DNA of 22,983 bases from the IMG/VR virus record IMGVR_UViG_3300020463_000145, positions 1-22,983 of that record. One strand, written 5' to 3'. Source of the DNA: a virus. This document shows, in pieces, positions 7,601 to 14,386 of the stretch; positions within the stretch are counted from its first letter, which is position 1; each line of letters starts with the position of its first letter. The position numbers and the translations under genes are program-made. Below the pieces are notes generated by a model. The model ran no database searches. It had not been told where the DNA came from and saw only the letters and a list, made by a program, of their open reading frames with translations.

Positions 7601-8293
7601 TTAACTATTTAGTGCCATATTTACAGATTGTTGAGTCCCATAACCTTTTACGATTCGTTCACCTCTAATTTTATCGTAGAAATTCTCTTCTGTATCAGAC
7701 CAGACATCTTCTTTTTGTATAGGAAACTGTAAACCATTCACATCCTTTACAAATTCTTCTGTTGGTAATAAGATTGCAGTATCCCACTCGGTAGCAGCAA
7801 GATCAATCATCAATCCTTCTACATGTTGTTGTATATATTTGTGAAAGCATGACTTTGGAAAGTCTATTCTACCTTGCATTAATTTACTGGTAGCAATTAA
7901 TCTCTTCTTTGGTTTCAAATAATGTAAGTTTGCTCCCCAGAACTGATTCTTCTCTGACTTGATAACATATACTAGGGGAAATTTGTCATAATATGGTAGA
8001 TACTTTGATCTTGCACCATATTCAAACATATAAAGGTGTCCTTGTACGGTGTAACGACGAAGTTCGTTAGAGTCTTGGTCTTGTACAGCACCAATCTTAT
8101 CGCTCTTCTCGTTTAATATATACTTGTCAAAATTCTTTCTGTAACTACTTGCTTCAGATTTTACAGCATTTCTGTACCATGTTAATGTTTTCTTTTGTCC
8201 TTGTGCTTTTGCGTTTATCTTTTCAAACAGAGTTTGATACCCCGCTTGTGTGGACACAGTATTCCTTTGAATAGTGCTAAATCCTGTTGCCAT
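7601..8293 (-). CDS. Conserved T4-like virion protein, perhaps DNA end protector
   Basis: A 230-residue protein without signal peptide or membrane segment. The centre has YMFEYGARSKYLPYYDKFPLV followed by FWGANLHYLKPKKR, a pattern I recall from conserved T4-like marine phage proteins, some annotated as gp2-like DNA end protectors. Later come FPKSCFHKYIQQHVEG and TEWDTAILLPTEEF. In T4, gene 2 sits beside gene 4, and here the gene follows gp4 directly, which is consistent. The N-terminus is rich in Gln, Lys and Ser. The functional label is uncertain; a structural or head-completion role is the safer statement. Confidence 0.7.
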   Translation of the reverse strand: MATGFSTIQRNTVSTQAGYQTLFEKINAKAQGQKKTLTWYRNAVKSEASSYRKNFDKYILNEKSDKIGAVQDQDSNELRRYTVQGHLYMFEYGARSKYLPYYDKFPLVYVIKSEKNQFWGANLHYLKPKKRLIATSKLMQGRIDFPKSCFHKYIQQHVEGLMIDLAATEWDTAILLPTEEFVKDVNGLQFPIQKEDVWSDTEENFYDKIRGERIVKGYGTQQSVNMALNS

Positions 8294-8297
8294 TGTT

Positions 8298-8729
8298 CTA
8301 TACTCCTAGATGATCTTCGGTGAGAATCATAAAATTCATCTGCCTATCTTCACAGAAGTCTTCTGCAGCGTCCCACTTGGCACGGTTTTTAGCAAAAGTT
8401 AGTGCATCACGCTTATAGGCAGCAGTTTTTTTGTTTTTAACATTCGGTGGTTTAGTTTGTTTTTTGGGTTTTATCTCAATAATATACTTTGATATTTTTC
8501 CTGATCCTTCACGAACTTTAATGTAAAAATCAGGAAAGTATCTTCTTACCTTACCATCAGGTGCTCTGTATGGTATAATAACTTCTTCACTACCCCATTC
8601 TAGTATGGATGGTTGGTTATCACAGAATACCATGAACTTCCGTTCCCATAGTGACCTGTAGATAACTCGTCTTGCGTTACCACGGTACTTTTTAGGATTA
8701 ATTGGTTTGTAAATCCCAGAGTACGCCAT
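8298..8729 (-). CDS. 4: Head completion protein gp4 (nuclease fold)
   Basis: T4 gp4 (also called gp50/65) homologue, 143 residues against about 150 in T4. It matches YRSLWE-x-KFM-x-(F/Y)CD ... EWGSEE-(V/I)-IIPY ... RYFPDFY-(I/M)-KV ... IEIKPK. These include a PD-(D/E)XK-like active site: Glu29 in LWERKF, Asp67 in PDFY, and Glu85-x-Lys87 in IEIK, similar to TnsA-type endonucleases. It is needed for finishing filled heads before tail joining. It is first in the - strand late operon, with a TATAAATA promoter 21 bases upstream. Its start codon overlaps a late promoter reading the other way. Confidence 0.92.
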   Translation of the reverse strand: MAYSGIYKPINPKKYRGNARRVIYRSLWERKFMVFCDNQPSILEWGSEEVIIPYRAPDGKVRRYFPDFYIKVREGSGKISKYIIEIKPKKQTKPPNVKNKKTAAYKRDALTFAKNRAKWDAAEDFCEDRQMNFMILTEDHLGV

Positions 8730-8734
8730 AAATA
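8727..8734 (+). promoter_or_regulatory. T4-type late promoter, + strand
   Basis: CATAAATA fits the T4-like late consensus NATAAATA. The predicted start is about six bases downstream, near 8740, leaving a 20-base leader to the GTG at 8762. Its first three bases are the gp4 start codon on the opposite strand. Confidence 0.6.
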
Positions 8735-8749
8735 TAATATGTTCCCTTA

Positions 8750-8757
8750 TATTTATA
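8750..8757 (-). promoter_or_regulatory. T4-type late promoter, - strand, for gp4 operon
   Basis: The + strand reads TATTTATA, so the - strand has a perfect TATAAATA. The predicted start is near 8744, about 15 bases before the gp4 ATG at 8729. It forms a 10-bp inverted repeat (8728-8737 with 8747-8756) with the divergent + strand promoter. Confidence 0.75.
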
Positions 8758-8761
8758 AAAC

Positions 8762-9403
8762 GTGGCAGATTTTATAAGCACATTCATAGAAGCAACTAAT
8801 GACAAAGGAGGAATGTCTTTCTCCAACAGTTTTAAAGTTGACATCAAGGGTACTGGTGTAGCTGGCCTGACGGATGATAATAATTATGGTATGTCAGGTG
8901 AACCAATGTTTACTTTTCTATGCGATGAAGCACAACTTCCTAATGTTCAAGCTGCCACAGGTACATTGAAAGGGAGATATCTAGGTGAAGGACAAATAAA
9001 TTATGCACACACAAGAGTATTTACAGAATTTCAATTAGCATTTCAATGTGATGCAAATATGACACCATTAAAATATCTCAACGATTGGTTTGGTATGATT
9101 TTTAAAGAGATGCCCTCAACAGATGGCGATGGTATAAAATATACGGCCAATAGATCAAATCGTTTATCATATCCATCAGATTATTGTAGAGACATATACA
9201 TTACAAAAACAGAAACAAGTGGTAAAAGTGCTGTTGGTAGAGAGTCATTATGTTATGTAATGGAGAGAGCATGGCCATTTGCAGTTGATGCAGTTCCATT
9301 ACAGTTTGGTACAGCACAGTTAACAAAAGTAACAGCACAGTTCTATTATACAAGACATCATGTAATTAATAAATTAAGTGGAGCGATGTCTGGAAATTAT
9401 TAA
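8762..9403 (+). CDS. gp19-fold tail tube or tube-initiator protein
   Basis: A 213-residue protein of the T4 gp19 tail-tube family. Signs are the strand-rich core MFTFLCDEAQLPNVQ, the loop GRYLGEGQINYAHTRVFTEFQLAFQCD, the helix TPLKYLNDWFGMIFKE, and the closing VMERAWPFAVDAVPLQFG ... VTAQFYYTRHHV. It could be a second tube-like protein such as gp54, or a distal-tail connector; the true gp19 usually sits with gp18 and gp20, which are not here. The reading frame opens with GTG at 8762, with a poor ribosome-binding site. An internal ATG at 8813 has AGGAGG too close for good initiation. The start is therefore uncertain. Confidence 0.75.
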   Translation: MADFISTFIEATNDKGGMSFSNSFKVDIKGTGVAGLTDDNNYGMSGEPMFTFLCDEAQLPNVQAATGTLKGRYLGEGQINYAHTRVFTEFQLAFQCDANMTPLKYLNDWFGMIFKEMPSTDGDGIKYTANRSNRLSYPSDYCRDIYITKTETSGKSAVGRESLCYVMERAWPFAVDAVPLQFGTAQLTKVTAQFYYTRHHVINKLSGAMSGNY

Positions 9404-9450
9404 AACCAAATTTGAATTTTTGATTCCATGAAAGTGGGAAAAAAAATCCT

Positions 9451-9473
9451 GACTTTTTTTGTTTGAAAAAGTC
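9451..9473. repeat. 8-bp perfect hairpin before gp26 promoter
   Basis: GACTTTTT (9451-9458) pairs exactly with AAAAAGTC (9466-9473) around the loop TTGTTTG. It lies 48 bases after the gp19-like stop and seven bases before the late promoter at 9480. No T-run follows, so it is either a weak terminator, an mRNA 3' end protector, or a DNA site. Confidence 0.6.
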
Positions 9474-9479
9474 GCTAAA

Positions 9480-9487
9480 TATAAATA
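9480..9487 (+). promoter_or_regulatory. T4-type late promoter for gp26
   Basis: A perfect TATAAATA. Transcription would begin near 9493, two bases before the GGAG ribosome-binding site (9495-9498) of gp26. This placement supports the gp26 start at 9507 and rules out the upstream TTG at 9459, which would lie before the transcript. Confidence 0.8.
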
Positions 9488-9506
9488 TGACCTTGGAGTA
9501 AATATA

Positions 9507-10220
9507 ATGGCATTGCCAAAACTGGATTTACCAATTTATGAATTGGTATTACCATCAACAAAGAAGAAAGTTAAATATAGACCATTTCTAGTCAAAGAAG
9601 AGAAAGTATTGTTAATTGCACTAGAAAGTAATGATGAAAAAAATATTAGAGAAGCAGTTGTACAACTATTGAAGGGATGTATTCAAAGTAGACTAAAAGT
9701 AGAAAATTTGTCTACTTTTGATTTGGAATATATCTTCTTAAATATTCGTGCTGTATCTGTAGGTGAACAAGTAGAAATGAAGATAACTTGCACAGATGAC
9801 AATAAAACTGAAGTTGGGTATACTTTAAATTTGCAAGATGTAGAAGTTAATTTTCCAAAAGGACATACTAACAAAATCATGCTAACTGACACTACAGGTA
9901 TCATAATGAAATATCCATCATTTAGTAGATTTGTAGAATCTAACTTTACAGAAAAAGAAATAAATCAAGAAAGTGTTCTTGATATTATTGCAGAAAGCAT
10001 AGATCAAATATTTCAAGGAGATGAGGTATTTGATGAATCTACTACCACTAAAAAAGAATTTTTACAATTTGTAGAAAGTTTAACTACTGAACAATTAACA
10101 AAAATTCAAGAATTTTTTGAAACTGCTCCTAAATTACAACATACTTTTAAGATTAAAAATCCAAATACAGGAGTTGAATCTGATTATACTATATCAGGAC
10201 TGAATAATTTTTTCGGATAG
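9507..10220 (+). CDS. 26: Baseplate hub / tail assembly protein gp26
   Basis: T4 gp26-family protein (T4 gp26 is 208 residues), 237 residues from the ATG at 9507. The N-terminal MALPKLDLPIYELVLPSTKKKVKYRPFLVKEEK is typical, followed by a conserved helical and strand region (STFDLEYIFLNIRAVSVGEQ). In T4, gp26 is a hub assembly factor. Its position directly before the tape measure is that of the tail assembly chaperones of other long-tailed phages. Its last codons, AAT TTT TTC GGA TAG, contain a slippery heptamer with a downstream hairpin, so a share of ribosomes may read on into the -1 frame to give a 297-residue fusion. It has its own late promoter. Confidence 0.85.
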   Translation: MALPKLDLPIYELVLPSTKKKVKYRPFLVKEEKVLLIALESNDEKNIREAVVQLLKGCIQSRLKVENLSTFDLEYIFLNIRAVSVGEQVEMKITCTDDNKTEVGYTLNLQDVEVNFPKGHTNKIMLTDTTGIIMKYPSFSRFVESNFTEKEINQESVLDIIAESIDQIFQGDEVFDESTTTKKEFLQFVESLTTEQLTKIQEFFETAPKLQHTFKIKNPNTGVESDYTISGLNNFFG

Positions 10221-10245
10221 CCCTCTTTCATAATACGCTAGAGGG
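10208..10245 (+). promoter_or_regulatory. Programmed -1 frameshift signal in gp26
   Basis: The slippery heptamer T TTT TTC (10208-10214) is in the correct phase relative to gp26 (AAT TTT TTC). After a six-base spacer comes a perfect 6-bp stem: CCCTCT (10221-10226) with AGAGGG (10240-10245), loop 13 bases. The 0-frame stop TAG is at 10218-10220. In the -1 frame a TAA at 10205-10207 lies immediately before the heptamer, and the frame is then open to 10399. Confidence 0.8.
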
Positions 10246-10399
10246 ATACTACAAAACTAACTTTGCTTTGATGCAACATCATAAATACAGCTTGAGCGAT
10301 CTTGAAAATATGATGCCCTTTGAAAGACAAGTCTATACTACATTATTAATGCAATACCTAGAACAGGTAAAACAACAACAAGCACAACAGAAAAGATAA
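10214..10399 (+). CDS. -1 frame extension of gp26 (gp51-like)
   Basis: The -1 frame after the slippery site encodes 61 residues: RIALFHNTLEGYYKTNFAL, then MQHHKYSLSDLENMMPFER, then QVYTTLLMQYLEQVKQQQ and a basic tail. It has no start codon before an ATG at 10271, which would leave only 42 residues and cut off the patterned N-terminal third; that ATG has no clear ribosome-binding site. The sequence resembles cyanophage proteins annotated as gp51-like baseplate hub assembly catalysts, from memory. It ends in a TAATG junction with the tape measure gene. I infer it is made mainly as a gp26 fusion, like lambda gpGT. Initiation at 10271 as a separate protein is the alternative. Confidence 0.72.
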   Translation, partial: RIALFHNTLEGYYKTNFALMQHHKYSLSDLENMMPFERQVYTTLLMQYLEQVKQQQAQQKR

Positions 10400-12621
10400 T
10401 GGCAGCAGGAACAGTCGGTTACACAGATACTAGAGGTAATAAAGATTACCTAGGTATGATTGCGTCTCAAATTAAAAATAGAGTGACCGAAGCATCTGAC
10501 ATGGCAAATGAGGAACGTCAGTTTGCAGAAGAAAAAGCAGAATCTGGTGGAACATCATTAGACGAGGCAGGAATAGGTAAAGGTTTCTTTTTTGGGAAAG
10601 CATTAGGTAGTAGATTTGGTGGAGATGCAATTGCTAGAACTAGAGGTAGGTTTGCAAAAACTCCAGGTGCAGGGATAGATCCTGCTGGTAATGCTGCATC
10701 TAGATTTCGTGGAGGTTTTGATTTTAATGTTACTAACGAAATCGCAACTGGAGATACTTCTAATATAGAAGCTGCACTTATTAGTGGACTTAGCGGTGTA
10801 TCACAAGGATTGCAAGGTGTATCACAAGCACTTATTAAAATAGATGATACTCTTGGTGGATTAGAAAGAACACAAATGGACATGGCAAGAGCAATCATGT
10901 TCCAAGGATATATAAATCAAATGTTGTTAAGTCAACAACAACGAGCAGCTGGAAGAGATTCTTTAAGAAGAGAAGAAAGATCAATTGAAGGTGGTGGTAG
11001 TGGTAGAATTGGCGGTGCAGGATTTGGTGGTGGCGGTGGTGGTCGTGGAATGATCAATGTCACACCAGGTGGTCGTAGATCTGGTGGAGGTTTTAATCCT
11101 TTAAGAGATGGATTAGGAAGTTTTGGAACATCTCAATTGTTAGGAAGAAACACAGCAACTAAAGGAGCACTAAGTAAAGGAACAAATCTTGCTAAATCTG
11201 TTAATTTGAGTAAAGTAGCCCGTAATACTTCAAACTTATTAAAAGTTCCTGCAACTGGATTGAGAAGTGCGTTTACTAATGCAAAAAACTTAACTCCACT
11301 TAAATCTTTAAAGGCACTTAAGGATACCATTACAGCTCAATCTGCAGCGGGACTTTTAGGACTTAGACTAAATCCAGTTGAACAATTAAAAAACTTCTCT
11401 AAGATTAGTAAATATGATAAAGTTGCACAGGATATGGCTAAAGGAACTAAAAGTTTTCTTAGAGGTGGATTTAGAGGTGCATCTTCAGTTCAGCCTTTTC
11501 TAGATGCAATGGATTCTACTCCAGATGAATTTGCTAAGTTTATTGAAAGTTTTGAAGATATTCCCGCAGATCAAATAGATAATGTCTTTGACGATTTAGC
11601 AAAAACTGGTTTTAAACAATCAGATTTTAAACATATTGCAACTGGTAACTATAGTCCTGAGTCATTAATTACAAGTGTGCATTCGGTTAAAAATCCTAAA
11701 TTTATTGAGCCTGCTACAGAATTAATGGAAGGAGTTAGTAGACCCCCACGCATAATTAATAAAAAATTATCCCAAAAAGCAGCAGAAGAAGTTACTCCAC
11801 AAAGAATTGCAGATCTATCTGATGCTGGTGTTAAGACAGCAGACATCGCAACTGATCAAATTGTTAAACAGGGAACTAAACAAGGACTCAGAAGAGGTGG
11901 TAAATTAACTAGAATGATGGTTAAGAAATTTGGTGCTGCTGGAACCAGATCTATTCTTAAGAAAATTCCAGTTGTTGCTGGTGCTGCTGGTGTTTTATTT
12001 GGTATCCAACGTGCATTAGAGGGAGATCTTTTTGGTGCTGGTCTTGAAATTACTTCTGGATTATTAGGTGCTACTGGTGTAGGTGGTGGTCTTGGATTAG
12101 CTATTGACGGTTTCTTACTTGGTAGAGATTTAGGTGCAATACCAATGGCAAAGGGTGCTCTTGTATCGGGACCTACTAATGCATTAGTTGGAGAAGCAGG
12201 TCCTGAGTTAGTAACACCTTTAAATGATGAAACATTTATTAAGTTTGGTGAGGGTATATTGAACGCTAATAAAAGAAACTATTCAGAGTTCTCAAAACAA
12301 AATGCGTCATGGTTAGCAAATATGGGAGGTAGTGGAGAAGGAGACAATTCTTTATTCAAAATTAATTTTGCTGGTAATGATAAGGTTGACTTAGATGGTA
12401 TTAGTTCAAATGTGAGAGAAATTGCTCCTGCTATAAATTCACTATCTCAACAAATTGTGAGTACTGCTGGCGGTGGTGGAACTAACGTAGTTAATAACGT
12501 AGTAAATAATTATGGATCAGGTGGAAAACCTGGTGAAGGTGGTGGAGAAGATAATGGAGGAGATTTCTCTAGCTCAGGTTTAGATGCGTTTAGATTACAA
12601 TATCTTGGGAGTCTTAGTTAA
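10399..12621 (+). CDS. Tape measure protein (gp29-like)
   Basis: A 740-residue protein in the tape measure position, after the gp26 chaperone genes and before the hub. T4 gp29 is 590 residues. It has a polar, helical N-terminus, a Gly-rich linker near residues 197-235, long Lys/Ser/Ala helices, and a hydrophobic Gly/Ala segment near 520-595. It then has VSGPTNALVGEAGPELVTPL, the hallmark C-terminal motif of many phage tape measures. The end is Gly/Asn-rich (VVNNVVNNYGSGG). The protein would fix tail length and may pass into the host membrane at infection. It overlaps the frameshift extension (TAATG) and the next gene (TAATG). There is almost no Cys, as is common for tape measures. Confidence 0.8.
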   Translation: MAAGTVGYTDTRGNKDYLGMIASQIKNRVTEASDMANEERQFAEEKAESGGTSLDEAGIGKGFFFGKALGSRFGGDAIARTRGRFAKTPGAGIDPAGNAASRFRGGFDFNVTNEIATGDTSNIEAALISGLSGVSQGLQGVSQALIKIDDTLGGLERTQMDMARAIMFQGYINQMLLSQQQRAAGRDSLRREERSIEGGGSGRIGGAGFGGGGGGRGMINVTPGGRRSGGGFNPLRDGLGSFGTSQLLGRNTATKGALSKGTNLAKSVNLSKVARNTSNLLKVPATGLRSAFTNAKNLTPLKSLKALKDTITAQSAAGLLGLRLNPVEQLKNFSKISKYDKVAQDMAKGTKSFLRGGFRGASSVQPFLDAMDSTPDEFAKFIESFEDIPADQIDNVFDDLAKTGFKQSDFKHIATGNYSPESLITSVHSVKNPKFIEPATELMEGVSRPPRIINKKLSQKAAEEVTPQRIADLSDAGVKTADIATDQIVKQGTKQGLRRGGKLTRMMVKKFGAAGTRSILKKIPVVAGAAGVLFGIQRALEGDLFGAGLEITSGLLGATGVGGGLGLAIDGFLLGRDLGAIPMAKGALVSGPTNALVGEAGPELVTPLNDETFIKFGEGILNANKRNYSEFSKQNASWLANMGGSGEGDNSLFKINFAGNDKVDLDGISSNVREIAPAINSLSQQIVSTAGGGGTNVVNNVVNNYGSGGKPGEGGGEDNGGDFSSSGLDAFRLQYLGSLS

Positions 12622-14132
12622 TGGCTACTGAATCAGAAGTAACAGAACAAAAAACAGAAGCACAATATGCTACACAAGCAAATTTAATAAGTTGTGTTAT
12701 TACAAATAATAAAGGAGAAGAATTACCACCACTTAATGGTGATATGATTCTAGGTTTTATACACCGTGAAAGTTTATTGTCTCCTTTTATGAGTGGCATT
12801 TTGGCAATTAGTGATAGTGCTGATTTTTTAAATGGACTTGATATGGATGGAAATCAGTCACCAATAGAAGGTGGAGAAGTTGTTAAAATAACAGTAAAAA
12901 CTCCCGTCTCAAAAAATGAAGATGGTGAAACTTATGAATATAAAATATGGAAGATTGGAAATAGAATATCAATTAATAAAAAACAAGCATATGCGTTAGC
13001 ATTAGTATCAGAGGAAGCATTTCTTAATGAGACAACAAGAGTTGTTGGAAGAATTCCATCAGGTGGACAAAATGATAAAGAACAACCACAGAAAAGTATT
13101 AGTGGCATTGTAGAAGATTTAATAAAGACGAATATTGGAATTAATTCTGATAAACCATTTTATTCAGAAGATACAAAATTTAAACAAGTAATTATAGGAG
13201 CAAGAAGAAGACCATTTGATATCATAACAGCATTATCAGATAAGGCAGTTTCTACTAAAGGAAAGACAGGTTCTACTGGATCAAGTAGTAGTTCGGAATC
13301 AGATGAGACAAAAGAAACTATAAAAGGAACTGCTGGATTCTTTTTCTGGGAAACAATAAGAGGATATAACTTCTTTTCAGTTGATGCATTGTGTGATGTG
13401 CCAAACGGTATATTTGCTGCACCAGATCTTAAATCTGAAACACATAAAGGATATCAAGAAAAAATTGCTAATCAGGATGGGATTGATGCCAGATCAATAA
13501 TTTCTAAAATTACATTTACATCAGAAATAGATACGTTAAGTGCCTTAAGAAAAGGAAAATATTCTACTACTATGATATTTTTTAATATATCTACTGGACA
13601 ATATGAAGAGTATCAGTATAAAATTAGTGATAGTTATAAAAATATGGCACATCTTGGTAATCAAACCAAAGTGTCTGATTTGAAAGTAGGAGAGAAGCAA
13701 TTAGTAGAAACTCCATCAAGACTAATGACAATGGTATTGGATCATGAAACTTGGTTTAATGAACCAGGTGTGGCATCACCATATGAGAACGCAGAAAACC
13801 CAAGTGTTTTTGCTGATTGGCATAAACATTTTGCTGCACAGTCAGTTGCAAGAAAAGAGTTACTTCTAAACCAACAGTGTACTGTTGAAATTCCTGGTAA
13901 TAATGAAATATGTGCAGGAGATAAAGTTGAAATAAAAGTACAGAGAAAAGCACCAGATAAATTAAAAGAAGAAGAACCATGGGATCAAGAGTCTAGTGGT
14001 GTTTACTTAGTTAAAGATGTTGAACATAGATTTAACTTTGCTGACGGAATCAGCGGAACAGTCAAAACTACGCTACAATTGTTTAGAGACTCCTATGGTG
14101 TTAAAGATACAGACACTAAACGAGGGGAATAA
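12621..14132 (+). CDS. gp27-like baseplate hub protein
   Basis: A 503-residue protein placed between the tape measure and the gp5-like spike, as expected for the hub ring protein (T4 gp27, 391 residues). The segment YEYKIWKIGNRISINKKQAYALALVSEEAFLNET (about residues 108-142) has the hub-like pattern of a strand, then L-x-x-VSEE and an Asn. Other hub-like parts are RRPFDIITALSDKA, GTAGFFFWETIRGYNFFSVDAL and, near the end, CTVEIPGNNEICAGDKVEIKV followed by SGVYLVKDVEHRF. A Ser-rich linker lies near 216-230. Assignment rests on motif style and order rather than close identity. Confidence 0.7.
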   Translation: MATESEVTEQKTEAQYATQANLISCVITNNKGEELPPLNGDMILGFIHRESLLSPFMSGILAISDSADFLNGLDMDGNQSPIEGGEVVKITVKTPVSKNEDGETYEYKIWKIGNRISINKKQAYALALVSEEAFLNETTRVVGRIPSGGQNDKEQPQKSISGIVEDLIKTNIGINSDKPFYSEDTKFKQVIIGARRRPFDIITALSDKAVSTKGKTGSTGSSSSSESDETKETIKGTAGFFFWETIRGYNFFSVDALCDVPNGIFAAPDLKSETHKGYQEKIANQDGIDARSIISKITFTSEIDTLSALRKGKYSTTMIFFNISTGQYEEYQYKISDSYKNMAHLGNQTKVSDLKVGEKQLVETPSRLMTMVLDHETWFNEPGVASPYENAENPSVFADWHKHFAAQSVARKELLLNQQCTVEIPGNNEICAGDKVEIKVQRKAPDKLKEEEPWDQESSGVYLVKDVEHRFNFADGISGTVKTTLQLFRDSYGVKDTDTKRGE

Positions 14133-14135
14133 ATA
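14128..14135 (+). promoter_or_regulatory. Late-type promoter for cp12 and spike genes
   Basis: AATAAATA (fits NATAAATA) overlaps the stop codon of the gp27-like gene and lies 24 bases before the cp12 ATG. Predicted transcription would start near 14141, just ahead of the GGAGGT ribosome-binding site at 14145-14150. The first base differs from the T of the strongest sites, so it may be weaker. Confidence 0.5.
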
Positions 14136-14158
14136 AAAGAGTACGGAGGTAAATACTC

Positions 14159-14386
14159 ATGAAAAGCATAGAAGATCATATTAAAAAGGACAAAGAAATC
14201 CTTGAGGATCCAAAAACATCAGAACCCATGCGTCATCATATTGAAGATGAACTGCATGATTTGGAAGAGTATGTAGAACATCATAAAGATGAAATAAAGG
14301 CAGGAGATCATCACGACCCTAGTGTATTAGAGGTATTCTGTGATGTACACCCTGATGAACCAGAGTGTTTAGTATATGACGATTAA
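14159..14386 (+). CDS. cp12: CP12-like Calvin cycle regulator
   Basis: A 75-residue acidic, His-rich protein. The C-terminus CDVHPDEPECLVYDD (Cys61, Cys70) is the CP12 signature C-D-x-x-P-D-x-x-EC-x-x-YDD, which in hosts forms a redox loop that binds GAPDH and, with PRK, switches off the Calvin cycle. The central helix (HHIEDELHDLEEYVEHH) stands where hosts have AWD-x-VEEL, and the N-terminal Cys pair is absent. Cyanophage CP12 proteins are known and are thought to divert carbon from fixation to the pentose phosphate route. GGAGGT precedes the ATG at good spacing. It shares TAATG with the gp5-like gene, so it is co-transcribed with baseplate genes. Confidence 0.88.
   Translation: MKSIEDHIKKDKEILEDPKTSEPMRHHIEDELHDLEEYVEHHKDEIKAGDHHDPSVLEVFCDVHPDEPECLVYDD

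Noticed and set aside
8813-9403. Alternative ATG start of the gp19-like gene after an AGGAGG
   Set aside because: The AGGAGG is only one base from the ATG, too close for efficient initiation, and the upstream residues read as normal protein. The GTG at 8762 is kept, with doubt stated.
10280-10287. CATAAATA inside the gp26 -1 frame extension, a possible late promoter for the tape measure
   Set aside because: It encodes conserved-looking residues (HKYS) in the extension and lies 112 bases before the tape measure, with a tight TAATG junction in between; a chance match is likely in AT-rich DNA.
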